Counted from the stretch's first letter, positions 31,810 through 43,582 are shown. The stretch is DNA of 64,000 bases from Micropterus salmoides (GCF_014851395.1 NW_024041039.1:4244112-4308111); one strand, 5' to 3'. Program-made: numbers and translations. The notes: generated by a model from the sequence alone, not told the origin.

Positions 31810-33820
31810 CCTCCTTTTCGCCCCATGGGACCTTATATTGGAAAAAATGTGTTGCGGCAACAGATAATAAATGTTTTAATCCCGTTTGAATTGCGCCCTG
31901 AATTACACACATGATGTTTCTCGGTTTAAAAGATAATTAAGGCCGAGAAGGTCAGTAACATTTTGTGTGAAGCTGTAGAGTAAATTACATCTCTCTCATC
32001 TCGCACAGTATGTTAGTGTTGTAATGCTAAGCTAACTTTCACGTCTCTGCTTGCTACTGGCTAGGTAACTTAGCTATGTTCCACGCACCTTCTCACCTGA
32101 TGTGTTTAATCCAACGGCTCCAGGTCCTTTCATCACGTCATCTACACATGGAAGCTCTTTGTTAGCTTCAGTCACTGAGAGAGAAACAGTTTTGACGTGG
32201 TCTTTGTAATTACGTATTTTTACAGTCCCTCCTCTTCCGGCGGACCACCACGGGACCTTATTTCGGAAAAATATTGTACGGTAGTCGTGGCAAGGGACAA
32301 CAAATATTTTGATCCCATTTGAATTTGTCAATTTAAAAGATAAGTTTTAAAGTCAAGAAAGTCGCAGTTTGATGTAAAACTGTTGAGGTACCAGACTGGG
32401 AAAATACATTAATTACAAAGACCACAAACCCAAAAGTCGCGTTATGTGACGTCGTAACTGTTTCTGTCAATGACTGAAGCTAACGTCAAAAAACTAAAAT
32501 GAGAGGATGATGTGATAAAAAGGACCAGGAGTCGTTTGATTAAACTTATCAAGTGAGATATATTTCCGCACGGAACATAGCTGAGTTATCTAGCTAGCAG
32601 CGAGAAAGCAATGAACGTTAGCTTAGCATTACCGCGCTAACATGTCGCCGACGTATATTGTGCGAGACGAGAGATGTAGTTCATTGAACGGGTTTCACAC
32701 AAAACGACACGGAACTTTACTGATTTACGACAAACTGCGACTTTCTTGACTTGCAAAATTACGTTTTAAATTGACCAACATATTGGACCTTTCTCCATCT
32801 GTGTTCTTGTCTGTACTTGTGTTCTTGTGAAACGTCATATTTTGTAGCCCAGGTACTGTCCCAGTACACAAGTTTGCATTTTGGCAAGAACGGTAAAAAT
32901 CCCGGAAGTGTTGTTGACACGCCCATTTTACCAAGTGTGCATCGTTGGTAACTTGTGCGAACTTGACGCAGAGATATCCCAGCAAACGTTTCGGCATTCA
33001 GGCGAGGGGCTGAAAGATGCAGAGAGAGAGGCCGACGACAAAGGTTTTCTACTATTTTCGTACGTTATTTCATCACTAAATCCACTTCTGAGAAGGTTTG
33101 AGGCGAGAAATCAACTGCGTAGATGTCGAATACTGGCAGTTTTACTAAAAATGATGGCGAATCAAAAATGTGCTCAACGTTTTCGTAGTAGTAAGCTGCT
33201 CCGCTCAGACAACAGCGTGCCAGCAGAGTCCAGCAGCTGTCAGATCGTTGTAACGTTCGTACCGCTGTTATTCTGTCATTACATTCTGAGTAATTTGGTG
33301 AGATTTTAACTTAAAAAAACATCTTGATGTACAAAACAAATGATCAGAAATAGTATGAAAGTCTTTGCTTTATTATTATTCTTATTATATTAGACATTAC
33401 ATTGCTAGTGTACAGTAGAGTTGTGGTCATAGTATTTGCTTTTATTTTATTTTAGTTATTTTTTATGTGCAAATATATCTTGGTAAGTTAAAACGTACAA
33501 TAAATCCGATTCTGAGCTTTTAGTTTTGGGGGATAAAGCCTGGCTGTTATAATAATTGAGCAATGCAGGCGGCCTCTGTGCTGGGGGTGTTGCGCAATAC
33601 CAGCAAGAACGCATCGTCTCAATCCGTCAGCAGCGTTTTGTGCGCTCGTGACATTGCCAGTTCATTCTTCCAAGAACGACTAGCAAGAACTCCGTTCTCC
33701 CAAGAACACAAGTCCGTTCTTTGCATTCTTGGCTTTGAGAAACACCCCATGTGTGTAATTCAGGGCTCCATTCTAACAGGATGAAAAGATAAGTTGTCTC
33801 TCGAAGAAGAGGGACTCACT
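31810..33820. mobile_element. Nested fold-back element cluster in the arhgap5 intron
   Basis: Outer arms: CCCATGGGACCTTATATTGG then GTTTGAATTGCGCCCTGAATT on the left (31810-31915), and inverted GTGTGTAATTCAGGG with GGGACTCAC on the right (33750-33820). A middle pair at 31977-32100 and 32565-32690 shares inverted ACATCTCTC, TAATGCTAAGCTAAC and TAGCTATGTTCC. A second element starts at 32224 (AGTCCCTCCTCTTCCGGCGG). Its AAGTCAAGAAAGTCGCAGTT at 32350-32373 is inverted at 32737-32756. A further pair centres on ACTTGTGTTCTTG (32815 and inverted at about 33700). The family recurs at 58158-58451. Several insertions into one another are the simplest reading. Confidence 0.65.
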
Positions 33821-34246
33821 GTAAGCTCGCTATATAACACATAACACATGTCAGATAGTCCAAAAGGCAGTTACATGAAAGTAGAAATATTAAAATTAAC
33901 CTGTAGTTCCTCATGTTTTAGTTCCAGTCTGTAGCTTATTGATAACAGCTGAACCTTAAATCAGCTGTGTCATGCTGCTGTGACTTTATTAAAACAAATG
34001 TGTTTATTTTCTGCAGAAACTGACTTGTTTTGTTTTTAACCAGCGCAGAGTAAAAACGGGATGCAGGCTAGTATTGTTTCTGCCCACGAGGCTTAGTGCT
34101 AGTGTGTGTTTGTGCACGGCGTGGGAGTTGCTCTTGGCAGCGTCTCAGCATTTTGTTTTTCCAGAGAGTATAATATCCGTTCCCCAGAGAGAGTGTGTGT
34201 GTGTGAAATGTAAAACACCTACTCCTGTCTCTCCCCTGTGTTTTAG

Positions 34247-34352
34247 AAATCGTGGACTACATCGAGCGTCTGCAGGTCTTGCGGGAGATCGTGAAGAAGT
34301 TTCCCTCTGTCAACTACCAGGTCTTCAAATACATCATCACACACCTCAACAG
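34247..34352 (+). CDS. arhgap5: p190-B RhoGAP, RhoGAP-domain exon (second visible)
   Basis: This 106-base exon follows CTGTGTTTTAG and precedes GTAAGACG. It enters in phase 1 and leaves in phase 2. Joined to the previous exon it reads KIVDYIERLQVLREIVKKFP, then SVNYQVFKYIITHLN(R). The LREIVKKFPxVNYxVFKYxITHLNR block is a helix pair of the RhoGAP fold, nearly unchanged among p190 proteins. The joined frame is continuous across both introns, which supports the splice sites. No frameshift is seen. The 8.4-kb intron before it is repeat-rich, the 2.7-kb intron after it less so. Confidence 0.93.
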
Positions 34353-34493
34353 GTAAGACGCACACTCCACATGCTCTCTGTGTGTGAACCTCCAGCCTCA
34401 ACCTTCAAATGCACGTACACATGCGGTGACAGTGAACGCATCGCAGCAGGTAGCTTCATTTAGCATCGAGTCTCTCCGAGCTTTGAGACTCAC

Positions 34494-35400
34494 TGGGCCT
34501 CATGCAACAACTTTCTTGCCTTAAAACTTTAGAAACTTTAAAATTTGCCAAGCCAGATGCACCAAACTCTCTCAACAGGACAAACGCTTGTTTCAGCCGG
34601 ATGAACGCCACCTGCGCGCGAGGAGGTGCCCGTGCCATGGATTTCATCTGTAGCTTAATCTACGCCGCTTAAATTGGCGCATACGGCTGCCCGTTCGACT
34701 CCGTGTGGCGCCAAGATTACAGTCACAACCAGCAAAAAAGGGGAATTTCACACTGCAGAGCTTCAAGTCTGCTGATGTCAGGAAAAACAGGTTCAGCAGC
34801 GCCGGTAGTCATATTAGAGGATCTGAAACAGGAAGAAAATATTAATGATACAGCTGCCAACGACGTGTCGTTAGAGTAGAGCAGCGCTGTGACAGATACA
34901 AAGAGGAAACGGTCTGACACGAAATTTTAGAAAGCGAAGGGATCCGTGAGTAATATGTAGACGAGAGGATATCACAGCCTGCACGCAGTACGTGATGTGA
35001 CACTGTCGGTGCAGCAGAGGATGAGACCGGACAGGAACCTGCACAAAGACCTCGAGTACTGAAGTGTATAACTACACCAATAAAACAAAAAGAAAGTAAA
35101 TTGACACGGTGAACAGGATATTCATTTTGCATCAAGTCTGTTATATAATTAATGTATTTTAGTAACTTTTCATGGCAAATTTAAACTCAGAATCCTTCCA
35201 GATTAAGGCGTGATGGGGTGTTTCACCCTCAAGACAATCTGTACTCTACTCCTACGACAGGTTTGGACTACGCTAAATTTAATTTGTACCAAAGAGAGAG
35301 CTCTACATACAAGGCTGAAGGCCACAAATTCTCTTAAATCCCTCGTACCGGCCACTTAGGAACAACTTTGTTCTCACCAGTGGTTCCTACGTGAGGCCCA
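34494..35400. mobile_element. MITE-like element with TGGGCCTCA termini
   Basis: The left end is TGGGCCTCATGCAACAAC and the right end is the inverse of TGGGCCTCACGTAGGAAC; 13 of these 18 bases agree. Fish genomes carry many elements with a GGGCCTCATGCA end, to my knowledge. No transposase frame remains and the target duplication is unclear. Confidence 0.55.
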
Positions 35401-36402
35401 TTGAGTCCGTCTCAGCTGTAGTTCTGCTGCTGAACTGATGGAGTAATCTGGGGCGGGTGGTGTTTCGTGTTGCAGTGAAGTGACTACCCTCGAATTCCCT
35501 CGACCATCTTTAGTTTGGGAGGATTTGAGACCCAACAACGACGTGCTCTGTAAGGTCTGCAAATTGGAAACGGCTTATCACAGCGGTACAACTGTTGCGC
35601 ACAAACACGGCAAGACGGCAGGAAGTCATCTTTGCAAATCCTGTTTACTTTCCCCCCACAGAAGTACAATATATTAGAATTATCAACACGAAGAGCATGT
35701 TTCTGTAAAGGCCGCGTATGACTGAGAAAATGGCTTAAAACTTAAGACTGTTCTTACAGTCTAATTAGTGATTAAATATATCCGTGTCATAACCATTTTA
35801 AGTTTTAAGTCAGGGACTTCAGTAAGTTCTGGATTCTCCAGTTCAGAAAAGGGTCGACATAAAGTGTTTAAATTAATCTGTGTCACAACGATCCTTTAGA
35901 GTTTAAAGGTCCAGTATTTTTCTGAAACAAGCAGCGGAGGGAGGCTTCTGCAGACTACGCTGGACGCAGCGTGTGGGAGAAGCAGCCGAACAAAAGCAAG
36001 ACAAGCGATCAAACTCCAAAGAGAAGCGGATAGCTACACGCTGCATGCTGATTAGTAAAACTCACAAACAGCGAGGATCAGTCTCTCTTCCAATGATTTG
36101 TGCTGCGCGTCGTGTACAAAAAGTTCAAGACAATTCAACTTCGGCAGAGGGCGGGCGGGCGCGTGCGTGAGGCGACCACTTCAACCTCACTCTAACAGGG
36201 ACACTTTCTACTGAACACAGACCGTTTCTGCTGATACCTGAAAACAGATTTATAAACGTTAACCTGTTATGATTTTATGATCGCGGCTCTGGACTCTTGT
36301 TTTAACCAGCTAGATAAAAGTTAATTCCCTGGCAGTGGCAAATAGCTTTGGTTTCATATTTGATTTGATTACATTAATGTTTAAGTTGAGATTTACAAGA
36401 AA

Positions 36403-36573
36403 TATTTTATTGCTGCTGTGTAAAGGGAATACTGCTGGTGAAAAAACACGTTATTGCACCTTTTGTGTATATAGCAGTACATTTAAATTAAAATTGCACA
36501 CTACATCAGAATTCATTATTCAATTTTACGCATTACTATGTGATTAATCGCAGAAAATCATTGCCCAGCACTG
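36403..36573 (+). repeat. Dispersed repeat family B, copy 2
   Basis: It matches 4758-4911 in the same orientation, ending ATTGCCCAGCACTG. The words GTGATTAATCGCAG near 36540 are typical of this fish family. Confidence 0.65.
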
Positions 36574-37052
36574 TTATTAATGTTAATGGAAATTAGACTC
36601 ATTTGAAAATATGCCACTATGATCGTTATTCTAAGGAGCTTTATGTGTCTCTCTTACAGGATGTTGACTGAATAAAATACTGAATTATTATTAAGACAAG
36701 CTTTTGATATTTATTTTTGATAAATTCATTTTAATTAATATTGATTGAGTAATAAGAAAAATATCCTTTATGTATATAATATAAAGTAAAATATAAATAT
36801 AAAATAATAATGTATATATTCTAAACTTTACATCATAATGCAAAATGATTTTACCCATAATGCCCTGTTCGACGTAATGACAGTATTAACTTATAAAAAT
36901 ACACCTTTCATATCGTGTCATTAACAGTAAATACCAACAATAAACAAATTATATTTTCTTCGCATCTTCCTGGAAACCAACGCCGTCTTTTCATCTTTGT
37001 GGCTTCTCTGTGATCAATAATTATAAACGATTGATCCGTTTTTCTCCCGCAG

Positions 37053-37371
37053 GGTGAGCCAGCACAGCAAGACCACCCTGATGACGGCCGACAACCTGTC
37101 CATCTGCTTCTGGCCCACGCTGATGCGGCCCGACTTCGAGAACAAGGAGACGCTGTCCACCACCAAGCTGAACCAGGCCGTCATCGAGTCCTTCATCGTC
37201 CAGAGCGACTACTTCTTCCACGGCGGCGAGGTGGCCGAGAGCTCCAGCAGCGAGGGCACGCCGCCGCCGCACTGCCACAACATGGTGGAGGCCCTGCTCC
37301 CGCTGCAGCTGCCGCCGCCCCTGCAGCCGCAGCAGATCCAGCACACCCTGCACCCCGACCCGCTGATCTGA
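37053..37371 (+). CDS. arhgap5: p190-B RhoGAP, last coding exon with stop
   Basis: After TTCTCCCGCAG the split Arg codon is completed and the frame reads VSQHSKTTLMTADNLSICFW, then PTLMRPDFENKETLSTTKLN. Here NLSICFWPTLMRP carries the conserved Asn of the RhoGAP active site. The domain ends around FIVQSDYFFHGGE. The tail has an acidic/serine linker, then HNMVEALLPLQLPPPLQPQQ and IQHTLHPDPLI before TGA. The PLQLPPPLQPQ and DPL ending are ARHGAP5 hallmarks; ARHGAP35 has a different, Ser/Pro-rich tail. The three exons sum to 557 bases, two completing a split codon plus 185 codons including the stop. This exon is notably GC-rich with strong C/G third-position bias, unlike its AT-rich flanks. Confidence 0.95.
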
Positions 37372-37483
37372 GAGCCAGAGGAGCATGCTGGGAAATGAAG
37401 TCCGGGGCTGTCTGTGTGCGCCGCCAGGCAGCTTCTGGCCAACAATTGCCGGGAGGTCAAACAAAACGCCGGTCGGCTGTTGA

Positions 37484-37489
37484 AATAAA
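37484..37489 (+). terminator. Candidate proximal poly(A) signal of arhgap5
   Basis: Canonical AATAAA 113 bases after the arhgap5 stop codon. A longer 3' UTR with a later signal is equally possible. Confidence 0.45.
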
Positions 37490-38449
37490 ACATAAAAAGA
37501 CCTGGTTGGTGAATTTTTGGGTTATTCAGCAGCTGCTGTTTGTCATCGACTTTGAGGTGAACGAGCTTCGGGGGTTTAGAGACACATCAACCGTTTGTTG
37601 GATTAAACCTAATCTGTGAGATCGGCTCATCCCGCGAGGTAAATCCCGGATTAGAGAATTACAATCGGACGTCACCTTTTGGAACTAATTTGTGGATCTG
37701 ACTGCCCCTTTTAGGATACGAAGACTGAAAATAGCTGATGTGTGGACTGATTTGATTCGGCACATAGTGACAACACTAACCGTTTAGCAGGGTCTGACTT
37801 GGACTCGTTATAGATTACCTTCCTCCTACCTTACCCTGACGGAATAGCACACTGGGGTCCGTACCAAACCCCCCCTTAAACCCCGCCCCCCTTTTCCCTG
37901 CTCCCAGACAAAGAAAAGGGAAGTTAAAACTCAAAGAGTCCCCACGACTGCAAATATAAAACACCTGATACCGACTGAGTCATTAGATATTTGACGGACT
38001 GTTTGCACGCTGAGATCTTCAGCACAGGAAAACATTTCTTCTTCTTTTCTTCTTCTTCTTCTTCTTCTTTTGTCTTTTGTTGTTGCCCCTTTCACCCCAG
38101 AAACCGGTCAGTAAGTAAGAGGAACGTTTCATTTCTGCACCAGGCGTCCAACAGCCTCACACACACAGATTTATGAACCTCGTGGAAATATGAGAAAGCG
38201 TGGATTATCTTAAGCCTCTGTTTTTAAATACTAGGAGAGAAAATGAAATGACCCTCCTACCCACCACATGAACTTTGACCCCTTAAAGGACAGCACATGC
38301 ACGATCCGTGTCAAAAGTCCCAAATGCCAATTTCACGTTTGTTTGTGTAGTTTACATTTTTATCATCTTTATTTCTCTTGTTTTTATTTTTATATAATTT
38401 TTTTTGGTAACGTCTTAATTTCAACCCTGTGTGTGTGCGTGATGACGAT

Positions 38450-38450
<1 letters not shown>

Positions 38451-38482
<32 letters not shown>
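38451..38482. repeat. (GT)n microsatellite
   Basis: About 16 uninterrupted GT units downstream of arhgap5. Confidence 0.95.
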
Positions 38483-38484
<2 letters not shown>

Positions 38485-39654
38485 CTGTGTCACAGCCAGT
38501 TAGAAACCTTCTCTGCTGAGGGAAGGGGGGGGGGGGATCCAGGAAGGGAAAACAAATTCAAAATCCTTCCGGACTGACGGACTCGTGTAGCTCCGTACGT
38601 GAGATCCAGACTTTACTACGAACCTTCAGCCTGTCTCGTCTCTTCTCTAACTCTTAACGCAACGACTGACGTCTCTCGTTCTGAAGGAGACGACCCCGAC
38701 CCCTCGATGATGGCACATGAGCGAGGAAACCACTACGTCGGGATGCATTCTGGATTGGATTTCAAGGAGGACGCCTCCCACTTTTTTGTCATTTCAATTT
38801 TATTTTATTTTTTTCTTCTGTTGGTTTGTTGGAAAATTAAAAAATTTGCATGTCTCTGTTTTGCCACTTAGTGAAAAAAAGAAGAACTTTAAAGTAAAAA
38901 AAAAAAGAAAAAAAAAAAAAGAAATGAAACTCATTGAAACTCCGAATGGAGCGTTTGATCAGATCGTTTTATCTGAATCTTTCTGGTTTGAGGGGAACAT
39001 TTCCACAGAGGGGGTTTCATTTTCTTTTTGCATTTGTTTCTTTTCTGTCAAGCAAGAAATCAACTCTTAATATCATATTTTTGGTTATATGTCGAATAGT
39101 TTTCCCTAAATAGAGGAAAGAAGTATATATAAGTATATATATATATAAATATATATATAAATTTATCAGCAGCAGAGGTTCCGATTTAGTGAAATACCAC
39201 GGGGTACTGGACTGTATAATCTGTCACAAGCTATAATCATATTTCTTTGTGGTTCTGATGGCGTGACTGAAACCCATCTTTATTTTTCTGATGGTGTGTA
39301 TGTGTGTGTGTATATAGAGGGGAGGGGGTTTGATAACAGATGGTTGAGTTTTAACTCCTCTTCGTCCCTCATCGCTTAAACCTTGGCTCACCTTTGCCCC
39401 GGTTTGTCTCTTTCGTGTATTTGTACACGTGCCGAGCGCCGTTTTCCCTGAAAGACAAATCCCCCTCCCCCCGTGACGATGTTCTGCAGGAGTCTTCACA
39501 AACACTCTTCTGTCCATCTGGATAAAAATGAAAAAAAATTCCATCTGCTTTATGATAACAAAGATTTTTAACCTGTTTTCCACGTTGGAACAAGGATGAT
39601 AGTCGGAAATGATAACGCTTTATTTTGCAGGTCTGAATAATTTCCGTAAAGTTT

Positions 39655-39910
39655 CCTGGAAAGAATATTTACTCAAGTGCTGTGCTTACAGCTTTGAGGT
39701 ACTATACTTGAGTATTTCATTTTATACTTCTACTCCACTACATGTCCGAGGGAAATATTGTAATTTTAAGTATATTTAACTACTTTTAACAGCTGTACTT
39801 CTTTAAAAAATCTTCCAGATCTTTTATTGCTAATAGAGGATGTTTTTGGGTACGTAGTGGTATTGCTACTGTTACCTGACTAAAAAATCTAAATACTTCC
39901 ACCTCTGGTA
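39655..39910. repeat. Family E repeat fragment (ACTTGAGTA-type)
   Basis: It contains TACTATACTTGAGTATTTCA, TACTTCTACTCCACTACATG and AATACTTCCACCTCTGG. The same words recur at 43215-43345, 43960-44080 and in the larger element at 44812-45579. Confidence 0.65.
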
Positions 39911-42097
39911 ATTTGGTACTAATTATAGGAATAATACACTCTGTTCAATTAGCACACTTCTAATCAATTAATTTCAGTTAATTGCTTTCGTCACCCAGAG
40001 AACCTTTAATCAGGACACAGCAGCTCAACATGTGTCTACAGGCAAACAGTTCAACATATACAGATGGTGAAGTGTTTATTTGAGTTTTTATTTTAAATAA
40101 ATTTAGTTTCTCATTTAATAGTATCACATGACGCAGTTCTTTCCAGACAATGTCCTAAGAAAAGTATTTTGAAAGCGTTATCGACTTATTTTACTGCACT
40201 GTATGACGTGAACCAAAATTAAAAACTTATAATAGCAGCTGTAGAGTTTATATTACTGTGATCTTTATTAACTTGTATATTTATACTCAATAATGTGTTT
40301 TATTATAAAGGGAGGTACTGTATGTCACTCCAGGCAGCAGTTTTTGTTTCGATGTCAGGCTAAATGTCTCTTGATTTTTATTTTAAATCATCTGACGGGA
40401 GTATTATTCAATCCAGATGTACAGAAGAGATTCTTTTAGTCTGAAAACAACTTCACACAACAACTGTGTATTTCATAAAAAACTGATACTGGGCTCTGAC
40501 CCGAGAGACACAAAGTGAAAATACACACATTTACTTTGTGGAGGTACTGAATTAAATATTTAAATAACTTGAAAGGGTCAGATGGAGTCCTGATTTCCAC
40601 TGTGGAAACTTCAAAAGTCTTTTTTTTGGTCAACTGTTATTCTGAACTTCAGTACTTTTTAATTTAAAGACTTTTCTGGTGCAAATTTCAGAGACATAAA
40701 AAACAAGATAAGACTCTTTATACAGCAGCAAGAAAACACGAACTCTTTCATGACCTTCCCCTCTGTCCTTTCTGCAGCCCGGTCAAGTTCATTACCCCTT
40801 AAACTTAACTTTAAACGTCTTATCAGCTGTCCATCACACCCAGAATGCATTGCTCTTGCCAGCGGCTGTTTTGCGTTTATGTTTGGTGCTACTAAGTAGA
40901 AAATATTGGGAGTGAAAGTGAAATTGAGAGCAGCTGTTGTCACTTTAAAAATGGTGTCAGCAGCCGCTAAGTTTCTTTTCCTTAACGTTCCCCCGACTGA
41001 ACCAGATAACTCCGATTTAACTTTGGGATTTTTCAGTTTTCACCCAGATTGTTTCCAGCTTTCTCTAAGTGTTTCGTTGAGCGATGGGGGATGAATCCAA
41101 TTATACAAGAATGTCGAACGGGGGGGGGTCCCATTTCAGACGTGCGTCTCATGTGTCCTCGCCGGATGGTCAACTGTTTCCTACACGGCGTCACAAGACA
41201 TTTCTTGGTTGAGATTGGAGCTTCTCTCTCTCTTTTTTTTAATTTATATTTTGATCGTTTTAAGTAAGTGATTACGCGAAAATACCAGAAATTTGCTGCT
41301 TTTCAATGCAATATTTGAGGGTTTTAGATTGTTCGTCGGACAAAACAAGGTACTCCTACCGGATATTTTAGAATGAAAACAAAACGTGAGCGGACACAAA
41401 CTTTTAAAAGGGTAGGAAAGGAACGAAGCCAACAGCTCAGCATAGATTTTAATTTGAGGGAAAAGGTCGTCCTGAAGGGAAAGAAATGGAGCCAAAAGCC
41501 TGTCCTGATTCTGATTTAGCTGACTTTAAAGGGCACTTTGAAGGGGACACGTGTCTGGAATGGAGACCTGCTGCAGACAAACGTCATAAATAAATATTCA
41601 GAGTGGAAGTAGCCAAAGCTCATTTGAAGGTTTTATGTTGTTGGACTGAAGAGGACATTGAAGGGCACATTGAAGGGAGCGAATGGCGAGAGTGGAACAG
41701 AACCGGGGGGGGGGTTTCAACAGCTGCTAGATACTAAAAGATTAAAAGCTGTTCGTCTGTAGTTTTTCATCAATCAATCAACTTTTTACTTTTAAGATCT
41801 GTTCTCATCCAGTCACACCGGTGTACAAACCAACTGACTTTTAACACCATCCGCTGTGTATCATAGTAAATAAAAATGATTTTCAGAAATGAAAAAGCTC
41901 TAAAACAAGTTGTTTTTTTTCTGTTTTCTCTCCATAATGTTTCCAAATAAAAGTTTCTTTTTTTTCCAAAAGCTGCCTTTGACTCGAGTTTTTCTACTGT
42001 ATCTTTATTGGGTTTAGAAATAAACCTTTATATATTAGTTTTCCATATGAAGCTGTGACGTTCAACTGAAGGAACTTTCTCAAGGACATATAAAGTA

Positions 42098-43003
42098 TCT
42101 CACCAAAGGTGAGCACACCTCTCACATTTTTGTAAAGACTTGATTAAATCTTTTCATGTGACAACACTGAAGAAATGACACTTTGCTACAATATAAAGTA
42201 GTGAGTGTGCAGCTTGTATAACAGTGTAAATTTGCTGTCCCCTCAAAATAACACATCACACAGCCATTAATGTCTTAAACCCTTGGCAACAAAAGTGACT
42301 GCACCCCTAAAGCCCCCGACATGCTTGCTTTTAACAATGCGTAGGCAACGCAAACGGCGTTGTTCACATACTTGCCTGTGTAATTTGCCTGTACCTGGAG
42401 GATTAAACGTGAATTCACCGGGGGCAGATCATCCCTCAGCGACACCGGATTATCTTCCTTGACAACCTCCGAATTTGCACAACATAAACAAACCAAACAT
42501 GGCGAAACTTGAAGAGGTTAAGATTTTAATGATATATTATACGATCTCAGTAAATGCAGTTTTGTGTTTAATGGCGGTTGGCAAACCAACTGCACACCGC
42601 CACCACCTTGGCTGGTGTGTGGAACAGTAGATTGCTGCTGAGCTGCCGGTCAGATCCACATACTGCCTCCACGTTCATGCGCTGAATTGAATCTCGCGGA
42701 CATGTATCATTAATTTCAAGGGACATGCAGAACCTTCGCTCCAAAGGAACGCAGGATTCGCGTGGCAGCCATCTTTCGTACATAAACACGTAATTAAAAG
42801 CAAGTATATCGGGGGCTTAAGGGAAAATGGCTAAATGGGCCCAATTTGGACATTTTCACTTTGTGTGATGTGTTATTTTGAGGGGACAGCAAATTTACAC
42901 AAGCTGTACACTCACTACTTTACATTGTAGCAAAGTCATTTCTTCAGTGTTGTCACATGAAAAGATTTAATCAAATGTTTACAAAAATGTGAGGGGCTAT
43001 CTC
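42098..43003. mobile_element. Tc1-like MITE with about 170-bp inverted arms, split by a second MITE
   Basis: The left arm (42098-42270) contains TCACATTTTTGTAAAGACTT, TTCATGTGACAACACTGAAG and GTAAATTTGCTGTCCCCTCA. The right arm (about 42855-43003) is its inverse with few changes. Such arms belong to a well-known fish Tc1-type family, recalled from general knowledge. The interior has no transposase and is interrupted by a Harbinger-like element at 42311-42817. Confidence 0.8.
42311..42817. mobile_element. PIF/Harbinger-like MITE nested in the Tc1-like MITE
   Basis: The ends are AGCCCCCGACATGCTTGC, then TTTTAA, on the left and the inverse of AGCCCCCGATATACTTGC, then TTTTAA, on the right; 22 of 24 bases match. 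TAA flanks both sides (42308-42310 and 42818-42820). A three-base TAA/TTA duplication is characteristic of PIF/Harbinger. The 507-bp body contains two 73-codon - strand frames with no recognisable domain. Confidence 0.78.
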
Positions 43004-43507
43004 AGTACTGTACACAGTAGTACTGTTAGTAGAAGTTGCAGTACTAGCAGTCAGTTGTGAAAGTATTGCGTGAAATATTGATCTTTTAAAATGGATACTT
43101 TACAAGTGATAACAACTAACGTATTTAAAGAAAATGCAATACCCCACTATAAAAAAAAATACTCGTAAAAGTAAAGCATTGCATTCTAAAAGTACTCGGG
43201 AAACTTCTTACATTTACTCAAGGTCTGTTCTTTGGGGAAAAGTGTTGCAAGTACTTACCTTGTACTTATATCCAGTTACATTTTACTCCACTACATGTAT
43301 GCAACAGCAACAGTTACTGGTTACTTTCAGATAGAAATAAAAAACATGATGCCCAAACTCTGACACTTTCAACTCCTTGCTAAAGACTTATCTTTATTCA
43401 AACAGAGTTGAGTAGTGACATTTATTTTATACTTTTCTACTGTTGTCATTGTGGAAAGCACTTTTGTCAACTAGTGTTGTTTTTAAATGTGCTATATAAA
43501 AAACTTG

Positions 43508-43570
43508 ACTTGATGCACTTATAAAATAAAACATATACAGTATATGTTTTATTTTATAAGTGCATCAAGT
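43508..43570. repeat. 63-bp near-perfect palindrome (31-bp arms, 1-base centre)
   Basis: ACTTGATGCACTTATAAAAT then AAAACATATAC at 43508-43538 is followed by a single A and the exact reverse complement to 43570. No mismatch was found by eye. It directly precedes the hAT-like element at 43583. Confidence 0.92.
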
Positions 43571-43582
43571 TAAAGGTTAAAC

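Larger units (their letters stand above)
25872..34246 (+). other. arhgap5 intron, 8.4 kb
   Basis: It is bounded by GTAAGAAT and TGTTTTAG and is phase 1. It is mostly repeats: family D (26810-27418), a CA microsatellite (28040-28083), a fold-back element (28746-28939), family C copy 2 (29223-29528), a hAT-like element (29859-30377) and a nested fold-back cluster (31810-33820). The 142-residue frame at 32881-33309 falls inside that cluster. The remaining segments (25872-26809, 27419-28039, 28084-28745, 30378-31809, 33821-34246) hold nothing I recognise, except MITE-like text around 26380-26620. Confidence 0.85.
34353..37052 (+). other. arhgap5 intron, 2.7 kb
   Basis: It is bounded by GTAAGACG and TTCTCCCGCAG. 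It contains a MITE-like element (34494-35400) and family B copy 2 (36403-36573). The remaining parts, 35401-36402 and 36574-37052, are unassigned, the latter being AT-rich. Confidence 0.85.
37372..41970 (+). other. Probable long 3' UTR of arhgap5 and flank
   Basis: AATAAA at 37484-37489 lies 113 bases past the stop. Another candidate, AATAAA at 41947-41952, is followed by a T-rich tract. The interval holds a CTT-rich tract (about 38035-38070), a GT microsatellite (38451-38482), a G10 run near 38525, an A-rich tract near 38898-38922, an AT run near 39127-39165 and a family E fragment at 39655-39910. Which signal is used cannot be decided from sequence. Confidence 0.5.

Noticed and set aside
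37021..37464. 147-codon - strand frame opposite the last arhgap5 exon
   Set aside because: It is an antisense shadow caused by the high GC3 of the real exon; composition is Leu/Val/Gly/Arg-rich with no domain.
42275..42789. Two 73-codon - strand frames as possible genes
   Set aside because: Both lie in the body of a Harbinger-like MITE and have no transposase motifs.
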